DNA of 64,000 bases from Patellaria atrata CBS 101060 (lineage: Eukaryota; Ascomycota; Dothideomycetes; Patellariales; Patellariaceae), in NCBI GenBank assembly GCA_010093705.1, contig MU006091.1, forward strand, positions 362,702-426,701. The letters run 5' to 3'. Below, in pieces: positions 48,940 through 59,217 of the stretch (the stretch's first letter is position 1; each line of letters begins with the position of its first letter). The position numbers and the translations under genes are program-made. The notes under the pieces are model-generated. The model had not been told where the DNA came from and did not search any database. It saw only the letters and a list, made by a program, of their open reading frames with translations.

Positions 48940-49885
48940 TCACTCTGTTCTCCTCCATTTCGTCTCGTCAGAATCCCAGTCCACCTCATCTTGCGCTCCA
49001 TCAACGGCATCTATGCTCCTAACATTCCCAGCTCCAGCTCCTAGCGCAGCCCCACCAACGAATTGACCGTTCTCATCATAAAACTGATTCATATTTTCGC
49101 TCGTGATCCACCCTCCCGCACCGGGAGCTGTGCTCCCAACCCCTTCCTCATCGTCGGAAACAGGATCGGGATGTAAGTCCGCGCAAGCCGAGACCGCGTT
49201 GAAGAGCGCTTGAGTTGAATTGTCCTCAGTAGTGTCAGTATTTAGGACTCCTTGTGGTGCAGCTGCAATTTCGGTGGCTGATGCTGTAGTGGGTGTGCTC
49301 GAAGGTACGACCGCAAGTTCTACAGTATCAATATCGTCGTCAGAGTTAATTGTCTCCGTATCATGTAGTGTCAATTGTATATAAAGCCCTTGTATTTCTG
49401 GCGCATCTGTAGGCGACGAGGGAAGACAGAGTCGCTGGATTGCGTGGAGGGATATCGTGGGGTATGGGATGTGAATTCCGGTTTTTGTAGTATTCGAGTA
49501 GATAATGATATTCCTATGGCTCGCATTGTGAGTTACGGGGCCTCAAAGGAGAGGTTTTGTAGACTAGAAGAACTTACTCAGAGCCTACCCATACGTCGAT
49601 ACCGTCTATGACGATCTGCTCTGAGATATTATGCGCGTCACCATTGACAACAGCGCCGTTCTGTAAGTCTGTAGAATTCGTACCATTCTTCGACGCTCCA
49701 GTATCAGTTAATCTAGCAAGCGAAGGATGTGCCTCTAGATCCTGCTTTCCAATGACAAGTTTGGTGTTGGTGGTGCGATGGTAGAGCACAGGCTTTCCGC
49801 CGAAAAAGGTACCAGGAGTCTGACTCTGGTGTTCGGCAAGCGGTGTGAAAGAGCTCAAATCTGGTTCCTCTCGTATCACTTCCAT
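48940..49885 (-). CDS. LOT5: LOT5/ICln-type protein (Voldacs domain, PH fold)
   Basis: Two exons: 49885..49578 and 49513..48940, giving 293 aa. The intron (GTAAGT..ATAG) joins IDVWVGSE to NIIIYSNTTKTGIHIPYPTI, the PH-like core of ICln/LOT5, followed by SLHAIQRLCLPSSPTDAPEI and GLYIQLTLHD. The N-terminus (PDLSSFTPLAEHQSQTPGTF) also fits the family. The C-terminal half has the expected acidic stretch and LFNAVSACADLHPDP, a short helix found in ICln proteins. Animal ICln serves the PRMT5 methylosome and Sm-ring assembly. In fungi the role is less clear, with nuclear or cytoplasmic location reported. Complete and apparently intact. Confidence 0.88.
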
Positions 49886-50363
49886 CTCTATGGCCCAAAA
49901 GAATGTTCACCTGGAGATAGTTGTTCAGCTGATTACCCCCCTCTTCCTTTGAATAATCACGCTCGGCGGAACATCGGTAGTTGGAATAAAATGCTGTCAT
50001 TGGTACTTATTGGTAGGAAGATCTTTGAGATATATGTTAGAAATTGGCGAAAGAGTCCAAATACTACTCTCAAGCTATATGGGTTTATACAAGTAATGAG
50101 TTCAACAATTATGAACGCTCCTTCTGTCTAGGACGGTACGCCGAAATTCGCCCTACGGGGAGGAGGATGAGGAGCGGTAAAGCGTACTTGTCCATGAAGC
50201 GTGAAACGGAAGGGATCTAAAATTCCAAGGACTCCAAGCACCAGGCTCCTTGAATTTGCAGTACAGCATTATCCATTGACGCCGAAAGAACCCGCCACAC
50301 CGCACATATCATAATACTCATCGTGGGTTCTAATTCGCCAGCCTATCTCCCTCATCCTCTCTA
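49886..50363. other. Short intergenic region
   Basis: Upstream side of LOT5/ICln and 3' side of the next minus-strand gene. No gene and no clear motif are seen. Confidence 0.35.
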
Positions 50364-50979
50364 CTATATCCCCATCCCCCCAAACGCCCTATCCAGCTCC
50401 TCTCCCTCCCTATCCCCACCTCCTTCTTTCTCTTGGCCCTCGTCTTGCCCATCTACCTCCATATCCATAACATTCTCCGCCCTCTTTTCCACCTTCCTCT
50501 CCGGCTCAAGCACCCCCGACGCCCCCGTATCCAACCAACCCGGTGCAACCCTCCTCTTCTCCGCTAAATCTCGCTCTCTAATCCTCTCCTCCCACTTCCT
50601 GACCGTCTGCTCAGCCTCCTGCTGCATCTGCTTCAGATGGTTCTGCAGCTTCTGGCAGCTCGCGATTATGTCGTCGGGGTGGGCGGCGTGCTCACCAGAG
50701 GGGCTGAGAACGAAGGCGGGTTTGGTCGCATCGCGGTCGGAGGAACCTAGGTTCGCGCCGGAGGAAGTTGAAACTTGGGAGGCGACATTGGAAGTAGAGC
50801 AGGGTGGGAGCGTGGATGGTAGAGTCTTGTAGCTGTATGGGAGTGGGGTTGCGGTTGGCAGGGAGAGAAACGGCGAGACGGTTAGAGGGACTTGCGCGAG
50901 GAGCGGATGAGGGTCTGAGGATCGAGTTAGTCTAATAGTTCACGGAAATATTCTCGGGGACCGTACATTCTTCATGCAT
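50364..50979 (-). CDS. Uncharacterised helical protein, 187 aa
   Basis: Two exons: 50979..50967 (only 13 coding bases, MHEE) and 50914..50364, with a 52-bp intron that keeps phase to give MHEEYPHPLLAQVPLTVSPF. The N-terminal half is Pro/Ser-rich. The middle is one long helix, PDDIIASCQKLQNHLKQMQQ then TVRKWEERIRERDLAEKRRV, followed by APGWLDTG. The tail is acidic with alternating Glu/Gly and ends DRAFGGMGI. The helix plus conserved-looking APGWLD suggests a subunit of a larger complex, but I cannot name it. The very short first exon is inferred; the body of the gene is well supported by codon pattern. Confidence 0.6.
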
Positions 50980-51291
50980 GATCAGCAGGACGCATACTTT
51001 CATGTGGTAGTTAATGTGTAGCAGGTAAAGTTTAGGGATCGCAAACTCCTCGTTATAGATTCTGAGCAGGGTCACGTGCAACATTTCACTTGATTAATCA
51101 TAAAGGACTATTTCCGCCTGACTTTAGTCGTGAATTCGTATACTAAACTGCGTTATTAGAGTGAACATCTACATGTTTTTCGCAAACATTGCCAGATCGT
51201 ATTTCTCGCCTTCCAGCATGGGAAAGATCGATATCGAAAGAGAAGAGAGGTTCAACGCTTTGCTAAAAATGGAGTTTCGTTGGTCTCGATA

Positions 51292-52639
51292 TTAGATCAT
51301 AAGGAACCTCCTATTTTGTTGTTTTGCTGCAATTCCTCGTCGCTGTATGCTTTGAAGCACATAGGAAAGTAAAGAAGACACATCAGGTAAACAAAAGGTC
51401 GTGAACGAAAAAAGGGGATAATCATCAAGAAAGGAAACGACACATTCATAAAAGGCGTATAATTTAGCGCTATGCTCGGTTGGTACCAGATCAAAGGTGA
51501 GGTGAACCATATCACCGAGGAAAATCGTAGGAAGAATACGCAGACGTATGTAGGTAGAAAGGTAGTCATCTAAATTTTCGGAGCCATTGACTGAAATGTT
51601 CAAACCAAAATGGCCAATATTTGGTTAATAGAACATAGGGCCATATACACCCCCTTCAAGCTCCCTCAGATCATGGATAGTTGTGGACCCGTACGGCCAT
51701 ACATCGACGACTATGCCACGTTTATCGATGCCTACACATAATAATAATAATCAGATACAATACCGTAAAACTTAGGTACAAATGGACAGGACTTACGACC
51801 GTGTGGTCCATTAGTTGGAAGTCGCCACCTCGATCCTTGAAAGCTCGCTTCAAACAATGTGGACATTTGCGCCGCTGGGAATGAAAACGCTACCAAGGAA
51901 AGAACAAGGGGAAGATCACCATTGAAAGCACCGTAACGTCGATCTGTAGTCCAGTTGGGAGGTTCAGCATGGTATGTTTCAGGAAGCAACATTTTGGCCC
52001 ATGACTGATCCTCTCTTTGAGCGTAGAGTCGAGGGTATGCACCTGCCATACGCGCATAAGAGGAACAGAAATTGGAGTTCCAATCAAAATGGAGATTTTG
52101 CCAACATTCATATTCCCCGTCCTCCTCTTCCTCTGTATCCCCATGTTCTGCGTCTCGATCATCAGTTTCCCCTTCTCGGAGACCATCACCAACTTTCTTA
52201 TTAATGGCATTATGATTAATTGTATAGAAGTTCCCCGCGTTATAATAGGTCGAATATGTTTTGAAAGGGACGTTAGATTGTAACCACGGAGGAGGTTCCG
52301 AGATGTGTCTAATTTTCTGACCATCACAAGAGAATACATAGCCGTGAGGGTTTCTTGGGTTGATAACATTATCGCCTCGTGCTTTTGGAGGGAGCCATTG
52401 ACCATGATAATGATTAGGAATTATCCCATCCCTCTCGCATATCTCCCTGATGCGGAATATATATTTGATCTAAGTAGTTAGTGAATCGGAGAGCGCGAGG
52501 TAGTCAGCTCGACTTGCTTTTGAATCGTTCCCTCCTCCCGTATTCTGCGACATGACTGGTCGCTCTCAAGGCCGTATTGGGAAACCTGCAGCGATATAAA
52601 AGTTAAGATATCCACAGTCTGTCCCTGTTGTAATATCAT
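51292..52639 (-). CDS. Orphan five-exon protein, 392 aa
   Basis: Exons: 52639..52514, 52469..51797, 51731..51651 and 51590..51292 form the core; I count four coding exons, all in phase, and the term five-exon would need an unseen leader exon. The first reads MILQQGQTVDILTFISLQVS and ends EEGTIQKQ. The second resumes IKYIFRIREICERDGIIPNH, YHGQWLPPKARGDNVINPRN and PHGYVFSCDG. An acidic linker (EDGEYE) precedes CWQNLHFDWNSNFCSSYARM. Introns are 44, 65 and 60 bp. The first has a weak donor (GTCGAG) but removes an in-frame stop, and the last (GTGTAT..TTCAG) removes a TAA and continues VNGSENLDDYLSTYIRL. I recognise no domain. The pattern of conserved aromatic and Gly residues suggests a folded enzyme or structural protein. 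Start choice: a stop lies two codons upstream of this ATG. Confidence 0.65.
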
Positions 52640-55600
52640 GAATCATGCCGTTGATCATGGTCACAGTGAGGATTTATGCTTGGGGCCAAAATGAGGCTCA
52701 AACCTCATACGTGCTCATCTCTCATCCCTTAATCCATTGCGATATGCAGGGAGGTCAGCAGATCGATTACACGGGATTGCATACTTAGGATAGCTTTCCA
52801 GCCCGTGGGGTTGTGCACGATAAACCCAGGGATGCTGATGGGCCAGCTTCAGAAATTATATGAAAGATAGCGGGAAAGGGAGGACTGGGCAGCAAGCGGT
52901 TTTGAACAATCATCACCACTACCCCGCCTCCACCGCATGGGAGTGCTTCGTACTCTCTTCATCCATCAATGAAAGGAGACGGAGAGTGCCAGTGGCTTCA
53001 CTATACCCACGTCGTTCGAGAGCCGGCGGGTACCGTCGGCCAGGCATGCCCATATCCTAGGTGATTCACTGCATGAGGTGTTTCGAAAACCATGGAGATG
53101 TAGATGAACAAACCCCCAATACCGTAGGGAAAGCTCTTGCAGCTCGGTAGTTCGGCATCAGCACTAAAGACTCTGGTATCGAGGAAGGTAGATCATGATC
53201 CGCAAAGATATTCGCAGAATCTCCGCAACGTTGAGACTATCAGGAATGAAATCCTATCATTGAGACGGGGTGGTACAAAAACTCAGTTGCGGTCATCGGG
53301 GAGTTAATGGCCTAATAGGTCGCTCTACAGGGTTGTGCGGCAAGGAGGTCATAGCACGTGTGCAACCCATCAAGTAGTCAAGTGGCAAACATTCTGAACA
53401 TCGAGTAAAGCTAGAGACGTTGTAGAGCAACAAGGACATCGCTCATGATGTTGATCGTAGATCAAGTCTGATGTGGATGTGCAGTCCTAAGGCGGTGAAA
53501 ACACGTGCGGATGAGTACTGTTGAGCCGCATCTAGCTGAGTTAGAGCCTCTTCGGGTATATAAGAGCGAAAGATGACCGATCATGTCTGTTGGAGAACTT
53601 ATCGGAAAAGAGACTGCTGCTTACGTAGCTGATCCTGACTGGATTGGATGTGAGCCGCCCGCCCCCCGGCGTTTTGGTTACCCGCCCACCGGATGCCAGC
53701 GAATTGGAAAGTACAGGGAACGACAGCAGCGCGAACGGAACCTCATGAATCACTTTTTCTTCGGAAGTTTTCTTGTCTCTCATCGAAGAGATGGTTGTTG
53801 AATATATACTGAGAAGTCCGCTTGTGCCCTTTCAGTCTTGCCCACTCGCGTGTTCGCAACAACCAGCTGACCATCTCTTAGACCAGTCAGACTGCAAGAA
53901 AGATTAGTCTTCATACAAACGGGGCGTAAGAGACGGGGCCATAGGTCGCATGCACCAGGTCACTTCTGACGTTTGCCTTCTTTTCGCGCTCAATACCAAC
54001 CCTAGCGACCTTGCAGACCCCTCTCAAGGGACATGGTTCGACCATTCACCCGATGGGGAGTACACCTGCGAAACGATAAGCATTTAATATGGCATCCTCA
54101 TGTTCGGTATCTAACTTTACGCCAAGCTCTCATTGGATGATACCATGTCGATGATGAAAGGATTGAGAAGTCTTCCTGGAATGCTGGTGTCAGCAGTGAA
54201 GATTTGCCCCAACCTGACCAATACGAGACTTACCGAAATATAGTTGCAAATATACAGGACAACTATTACCTAATCACATAAGAGCTCTTAGACTCAGTAC
54301 GAGACGTAGCGACAAGTATAGGATATATCTCGATATATAAAATACACACCGGTGGGTAAGGGAGACTTGGAGTTTATCAAAGCAATTGAAAAGGATACTT
54401 TCGTTTCTCCTGATGAAACAGACTGTTATCTGGACATAAATAGGAGAAGGACTATATATAGGCCGTCTGTGCCGTGGACTACTCGGCGAAAATGGATCGG
54501 ACCGATCTAACGGAAGCTAATGTCGAACTTGTAAGCGGGCCGTCCCGTCCACGTGTGATTTATACCCTTGGTCCCTAGATACATCCTAGGGACCTTACCT
54601 AATATAACAGCATCATACGGGTCTTGAGTTAATTCACACCGACCGCTAGTTCTCACTTGATATTGAGTGACCGACCAGTGATCATCATGCGGTTTCTTGT
54701 TTATCTGAGAAATAGAAAATGGGAATATTGAGCCGGATACTACTAAGAGACTTTTGGGAGCGACCTAGGATAAGAGAGAAAATAATAACTTGTGGAAAAG
54801 AACTCGATCCTTTAAAAAGTCGTGGTAAGAGCTCCCGAACAGCGTTGATTGAGTTTGAAAGTGATAACAGTTTTGGAAGGTCATATTCGGAGAGCATATT
54901 GCCTTAGAGAGCACCTATATAAATACCAGGGGATCAAGAACACTGCGAACGGCAGATGTACTTTAGGGACAATAGATGCTCAAGAACCAAAAGAGATAAC
55001 TTTACGAAATAGAGACGATGGAGACTACCATGGGTAGAATTGATGACTAGGTTCTAAGAAAGTTTCCATTCCAAATGATGGTCTAAGCGTTGTGAGAGAC
55101 GCTTCCCGCACATCCATTTCTCTTACATTTCTATACTCCTCCAAAATTTCTGGACCACATTGTGGCCGCGAAACATGAATGTCTACGCGCCTAAGGCTTT
55201 ATGCTAACAGTACTACTCGGTTTAGACATTGGGTTTCCATCTCTTTCCAATTGGTCTTTCTTTCTGCTCGTCTACTATGTGTTTTCTGTCCTCAAGTTTT
55301 TGAATTGTCTTAGGGGTTGCGGACATCATAACCCCCAATAAGACCAGAGCCATGGAGGTCAGTCTGATATCTTGAGAAAGACTTATTTAGAATCAGTCCA
55401 TATATGAGTTCGTATCGGGTTGTAGAAGGTCTTTCTGTAATGGGATTGTAGTGTGCGGACGACATTTAGGAGCTCGAGGAATGGGAATGCGACTCGAGGT
55501 ATATCGCCCCGGTTTTATCTATTGTCTATTAGCTCTTAGAGATTCTAAAAACGGTTGCTCAAAGACTGCAACACCTGAATTAGGATTTTATCAGAATAGA

Positions 55601-55826
55601 GGATATTCAAATTGGGAGTTACTTTGATTGGTGTGGGAAGCACCTTAGGCAACGAGAGAGGTCGGCGATTTCCGGCCCGGCAATGTTGCACATGAAAAAT
55701 CACATTGTCCTCTAAACAATATTCAACTCCAACAATTAACTACTAAACACTTGAAAATTCGTATTTTCGAAAATTTCCCTTGTAGGTTGGTTGCGATACA
55801 GTATTTCAAAGTAATAGCAACCCGAA
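52640..55826. other. Three-kilobase gene-poor stretch
   Basis: No gene can be supported. Minus-strand protein-like fragments occur at 53055..52924 (MGMPGRRYPPALERRGYSEA) and about 52858..52700 (HQHPWVYRAQPHGLESYPKY), which may be remains of another gene upstream of the orphan gene. A TATATAA lies at 53557 just before a short plus-strand frame (53583-53801), but the spacing is too tight for a normal promoter. From 53.8 to 55.8 kb all frames are short. Confidence 0.4.
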
Positions 55827-57185
55827 ATGGCTACTGAAAAACCAGTTCATACCATCGTTTTGGACGCCGGCCCCATTATCAAAGGCGAGCCAGCAGTATC
55901 AAGTCTACTTGCAAAAAGCGACTGTCTAGTAACGACACCAGCAGTCATTTCAGAGATCAAAGATCCGGTCACTAGGTCGAGGCTAGAAACCATACTAGTA
56001 CCATTCCTGACTTTGCGAAGGCCAAAACCACAAAGTATCAAACATGTATCGGATTTCGCAAGAAGGACAGGAGACCTAGTAGTCCTCAGTAAGGCTGATA
56101 TTGAGATCATAGCACTTGCATATGATATAGAATGTGAACGGAATGGAGGGGATTGGAGGCTTAGGGATATACCCGGACAGAAGAGAACTAATGGAGCTCT
56201 TCCTGCGAAATTGTCTGCTGGCGCTCCTGCAACGGAACAAGATGCAGGAGATGAAACTAAAATGCAGTGCAGCTCACCAGAGCAAGAAAATGTACAGAGA
56301 AACGTAGATGAGGTAGAGAAAGAGTTATCAAAAGTTCATTTATCGACGGAATCCAGCGCAGCCGCATCCCAGGAGGAGTCCTCTATAGAATCCCTTGGAG
56401 AATCACATTCAAATCAAGAACCTTCTGTAGAACCACTGGAAGAGTCTCCCTTAAGTCAAGTAGAAAATTCCATAGAGGCTCCAAAAGAGACATCGTCAAG
56501 TCAAGAAGATACGCACCCGTCCGAATCCGACTCCGACTCCGAAGGCTGGATAACCCCCTCAAACCTCAAGAAGCACCTCGAAAAATATTCTAACCCTTCC
56601 TTTGAATCCTCCTCCTCGCAGGATAAACACATGCAAGTCGCTACCCTGACCACCGACTTCGCCATGCAAAACGTTCTTCTCCAAATGAACCTCAATCTGC
56701 TCTCCTCCTCCTTCAGCCGGGTCAGGCACCTCAAGACCTTCGTCTTACGATGCCACGCCTGTTTCTCTACTACCAAAGAAATGAACAAGCAATTCTGTCC
56801 GCGGTGTGGCAAGCCCACCTTGACCCGTGTTGCCTGCAGCACGGACCAGAATGGCGAATTTAAGCTACATCTGAAGAAGAATATGCAGTGGAATAACCGG
56901 GGGAATGTGTATAGTATTCCAAAACCGGTGTCTGGACATGCGAGCGGGAAGGTCAATGTGGGAGGTGGTGGAAAAGGGGGTGGGAAGGGAGGTTGGGGAC
57001 AGGGGCTTATTTTGGCGGAGGATCAGAAGGAGTATGTGAACGCTGTGAGTGAGCAGAAAAGAACGAAAACAAGGAATCTTATGGATGAGGACTATTTACC
57101 TGCTATCTTGAGTGGGGAGAGGAGTAGGGCAGGAGGGAGGCTGAAGGTTGGGGCCGGGAGAAACGTTAACTCGAGAAAACGATGA
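55827..57185 (+). CDS. NOB1: NOB1, 20S pre-rRNA site-D endonuclease
   Basis: NOB1 cuts the 3' end of 18S rRNA in late cytoplasmic pre-40S particles. The frame is intronless and gives 452 aa. The PIN nuclease domain covers about residues 8-110, with IVLDAGPIIKGE (catalytic Asp13), VTTPAVISEIKDP (Glu) and TGDLVVLSKADIEIIALAYD (acidic pair). A long acidic Ser/Glu-rich linker with repeated SxEPL-like units separates it from the NOB1-specific region (SEGWITPSNLKKHL) and a zinc ribbon (LRCHACFSTTKEMNKQFCPR with CGKPTLTRVAC). A Gly/Lys-rich segment and a basic tail with DEDYLPAILSGERSRAGGRL follow, all standard for the family. It converges on NOP10 with 317 bp between stops. Confidence 0.96.
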   Translation: MATEKPVHTIVLDAGPIIKGEPAVSSLLAKSDCLVTTPAVISEIKDPVTRSRLETILVPFLTLRRPKPQSIKHVSDFARRTGDLVVLSKADIEIIALAYDIECERNGGDWRLRDIPGQKRTNGALPAKLSAGAPATEQDAGDETKMQCSSPEQENVQRNVDEVEKELSKVHLSTESSAAASQEESSIESLGESHSNQEPSVEPLEESPLSQVENSIEAPKETSSSQEDTHPSESDSDSEGWITPSNLKKHLEKYSNPSFESSSSQDKHMQVATLTTDFAMQNVLLQMNLNLLSSSFSRVRHLKTFVLRCHACFSTTKEMNKQFCPRCGKPTLTRVACSTDQNGEFKLHLKKNMQWNNRGNVYSIPKPVSGHASGKVNVGGGGKGGGKGGWGQGLILAEDQKEYVNAVSEQKRTKTRNLMDEDYLPAILSGERSRAGGRLKVGAGRNVNSRKR

Positions 57186-57502
57186 TGGAACCAACGGTAT
57201 GAGCGAACGATCGGTATATCAAGGTTTGATATGGGATTCGGCATTTCTAAAATCAAAAGGGGATATAGACTTTGCCACATAACGGCTATGAACAAGCTTC
57301 ATAATTCATTTACGTAGTATGCTACGGGAATGCTTCGCAGCGATGCCTCCCAGCCAAACATCCTCCATAACACGTCGTATAACGCCATTCGCCGTTGCCA
57401 TGTCGCCGAAACCGCTCGGAAGAAGAATTCTGAAAGCTGGATCCTAGGAGCCTAAAAGAAGAATTCTAAAAGAAGATCCTAGGAAGGGAATCATATGCAT
57501 AT
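57186..57502. terminator. Shared 3' region of NOB1 and NOP10
   Basis: A 317-bp convergent intergenic region. Imperfect repeats of GAAGAATTCTRAAAG and GATCCTAGGA occur at about 57421-57490. Both transcripts should end here. No coding sequence is seen. Confidence 0.4.
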
Positions 57503-58117
57503 TTACTTTTTCGACTTCTTGTCTTTCTTCTCTTTGTTGGACTCCTTGTCTTTCCTAGACTTCTTAGACTTCTTTTCTTCCTTGTCCTCCTTCACCTCTT
57601 CTTTATCATTCTCTGTGACATCTTTCGAGACTTGCTTCTTGGAAGTTTCATCTCCGCGGTCCTTCGCAGCCTTCTTATCGAAAATTTCTTTGTTCTTCTG
57701 CGCGGCCAGCAGCTTCTTGTTTGCGTCCCTACGCGCGATCGATGCTGCTATATTTTCTTGGACCCTCTTCCTGTCCTCTGTTCACACAATTAGCACGATT
57801 CACATCATATAAATACTAAAGCCACTCATCCCCACCAATCCCACACCGGAAAGGACCTCACTCACCCTCGGTCTGGTAAGGAAGCATGCCGAAGCGACGC
57901 TTCAATATGACGCGCTCACTATCCAAAGAGTTCAATTAGCTCGTCATTCCTTCACAGAAGACACCACACCAATTCTTAGCTCGAGATCTTACCGTGAATG
58001 CGTGTCATCCGGACTATATCTCGCCGGATGCGCCGAGACCGTTACCTCTCCGTTCACGACCTTCTTGACAGTATACCTGCGACGGCCGTTGGCATCGAGC
58101 GTGAACATGAGATGCAT
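57503..58117 (-). CDS. NOP10: NOP10, H/ACA snoRNP subunit, with lysine-rich C-terminal tail
   Basis: Core component of H/ACA particles that guide rRNA pseudouridylation and pre-rRNA processing in the nucleolus. Three exons: 58117..57993, 57918..57866 and 57777..57503, giving 150 aa. Residues 1-60 are classic NOP10: [51 protein letters not shown]. Usual NOP10 proteins stop about there (near 60-65 aa). Here the frame runs on for about 90 residues: a helical stretch ([20 protein letters not shown]) and a tail of alternating Lys/Glu/Asp/Ser ([20 protein letters not shown]). Introns are 74 and 88 bp and phase-consistent. The tail resembles the KKE/D tails of Nop56, Nop58 and Cbf5. If the last intron is not spliced, a short form would end near residue 62. 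Confidence 0.85.
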
Positions 58118-58672
58118 GTTGGCGAGCTTTGCGCTGCGTTAGCGCGAAGAACTTCCGCGTGTTCTGTATTCAGGTTGCGAGTTAAGGTTGAGCTGCAGGT
58201 TTGCGTTTCGAGATGCGGCGATGAGGAGGAAGCTTCAAGAAGGTGAGCTTCGAAATTTTGAAATTACTCGGATCAATGTTGTTGCGGGGCTGGGCGAAAT
58301 CTTGGCTGAGATATTGCTTGGCCGGGTTCTGATTGGTCGCTATCATGTTGTCGATGTGATCCCGTATTCGCGTTGAAGATATAAAGAGAAGGTTACAAGT
58401 CAAAGTGAGCATGAGTGGATAATTATGACTGAGAAGCCTTTATTCTATTCGTAACTATCATGTTGGAAATATCCATATTGATACAGTTAAAAACCGAGCC
58501 AAAATCCACTTCACAAATAAGACCCATATCGCATAGGTAAATATGCACTTCTTGTATGCTATCCTATCCGTACCATAGCATTCGCGAAGTGTTACGTGAA
58601 CGCCTTCCGCCTAATCTTGGTATTCACGCCTGGGGTTACCAAAAGAATCAAGGTTATCCGTAAAGCCGTTCT
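58118..58672. other. NOP10 promoter side and LCL2 3' flank
   Basis: About 550 bases. The first 150 beyond the NOP10 ATG are the likely promoter. No gene is supported in this stretch. Confidence 0.4.
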
Positions 58673-59217
58673 CTAAAGCAAGCCCTTCCTTGCTAGTTCA
58701 ATCTTCCTTCCTGCCTCTCCAACCTTATAGCCACCCTTGCTAACACAGACAGCAATACCCTCACCCAGCTCAACTTTATCTTCGACGTCTGGGAAGGCGC
58801 AAGGGCAATGATGTGGGAAATGTACGCAGGAGAGAGTGCCGGGGCAGAGGTAGTTGGAGCAGTGGGCTAAAATACAACAACGTTAGCAATTCCTAGAAAA
58901 CTATAATAATTTGAAACTGTGGAAAGAGTTGGAGAAGAGGGAATGTGTCCGCGAGAGTCGCCGACGAACACAACTCTCCTTCCGTGTGTAATCCCTTGGG
59001 AGCCTTCCGCTTGCCGGGAGTGCGAGTAGATAAGATATAATAATAACGCACCTCCATCATACTGTGAGCGATACCACTCACTATCGCTCCTCACATTCTG
59101 CGGCTCCTGATGTTGATGATGTCCACCACCGAACATCTGCTCGAAAAACTGGAACTGGGCGAACGCAGGCGTCGCGCTGAGGATAAGGACAAGAATCTCG
59201 ACGAAGCTGAGACCCAT
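58673..59217 (-). CDS. lcl2: LCL2, long chronological lifespan protein 2 (secreted/ER)
   Basis: A small fungal secretory-pathway protein thought to act in ER-linked processes. Two exons: 59217..59052 and 58866..58673, giving 119 aa, the usual length. A signal peptide ([20 protein letters not shown]) is followed by [20 protein letters not shown] and [11 protein letters not shown]. The 185-bp intron joins to [20 protein letters not shown] and [20 protein letters not shown], with the conserved Cys pattern. The end reads [13 protein letters not shown] chose the ATG at 59217 because it begins the signal peptide directly, although the frame stays open to 59283. Confidence 0.93.

Noticed and set aside
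51625-51627. In-frame TAA followed by over 100 more open codons, suggesting read-through or a nonsense mutation
   Set aside because: A 60-bp GT..AG intron (51650..51591) removes the stop and keeps phase, giving a natural joint.
52470-52551. ATG at 52551 opening MSQNTGGGNDSK and ending at a TAG, which looked like a broken N-terminus
   Set aside because: The other frame from the ATG at 52639 splices in phase into exon 2, so this frame is a shadow.
53554-53801. TATATAA box before a 72-codon open frame
   Set aside because: The box lies only about 25 bases before the ATG, too close for a normal start site, and the peptide has no recognisable feature.
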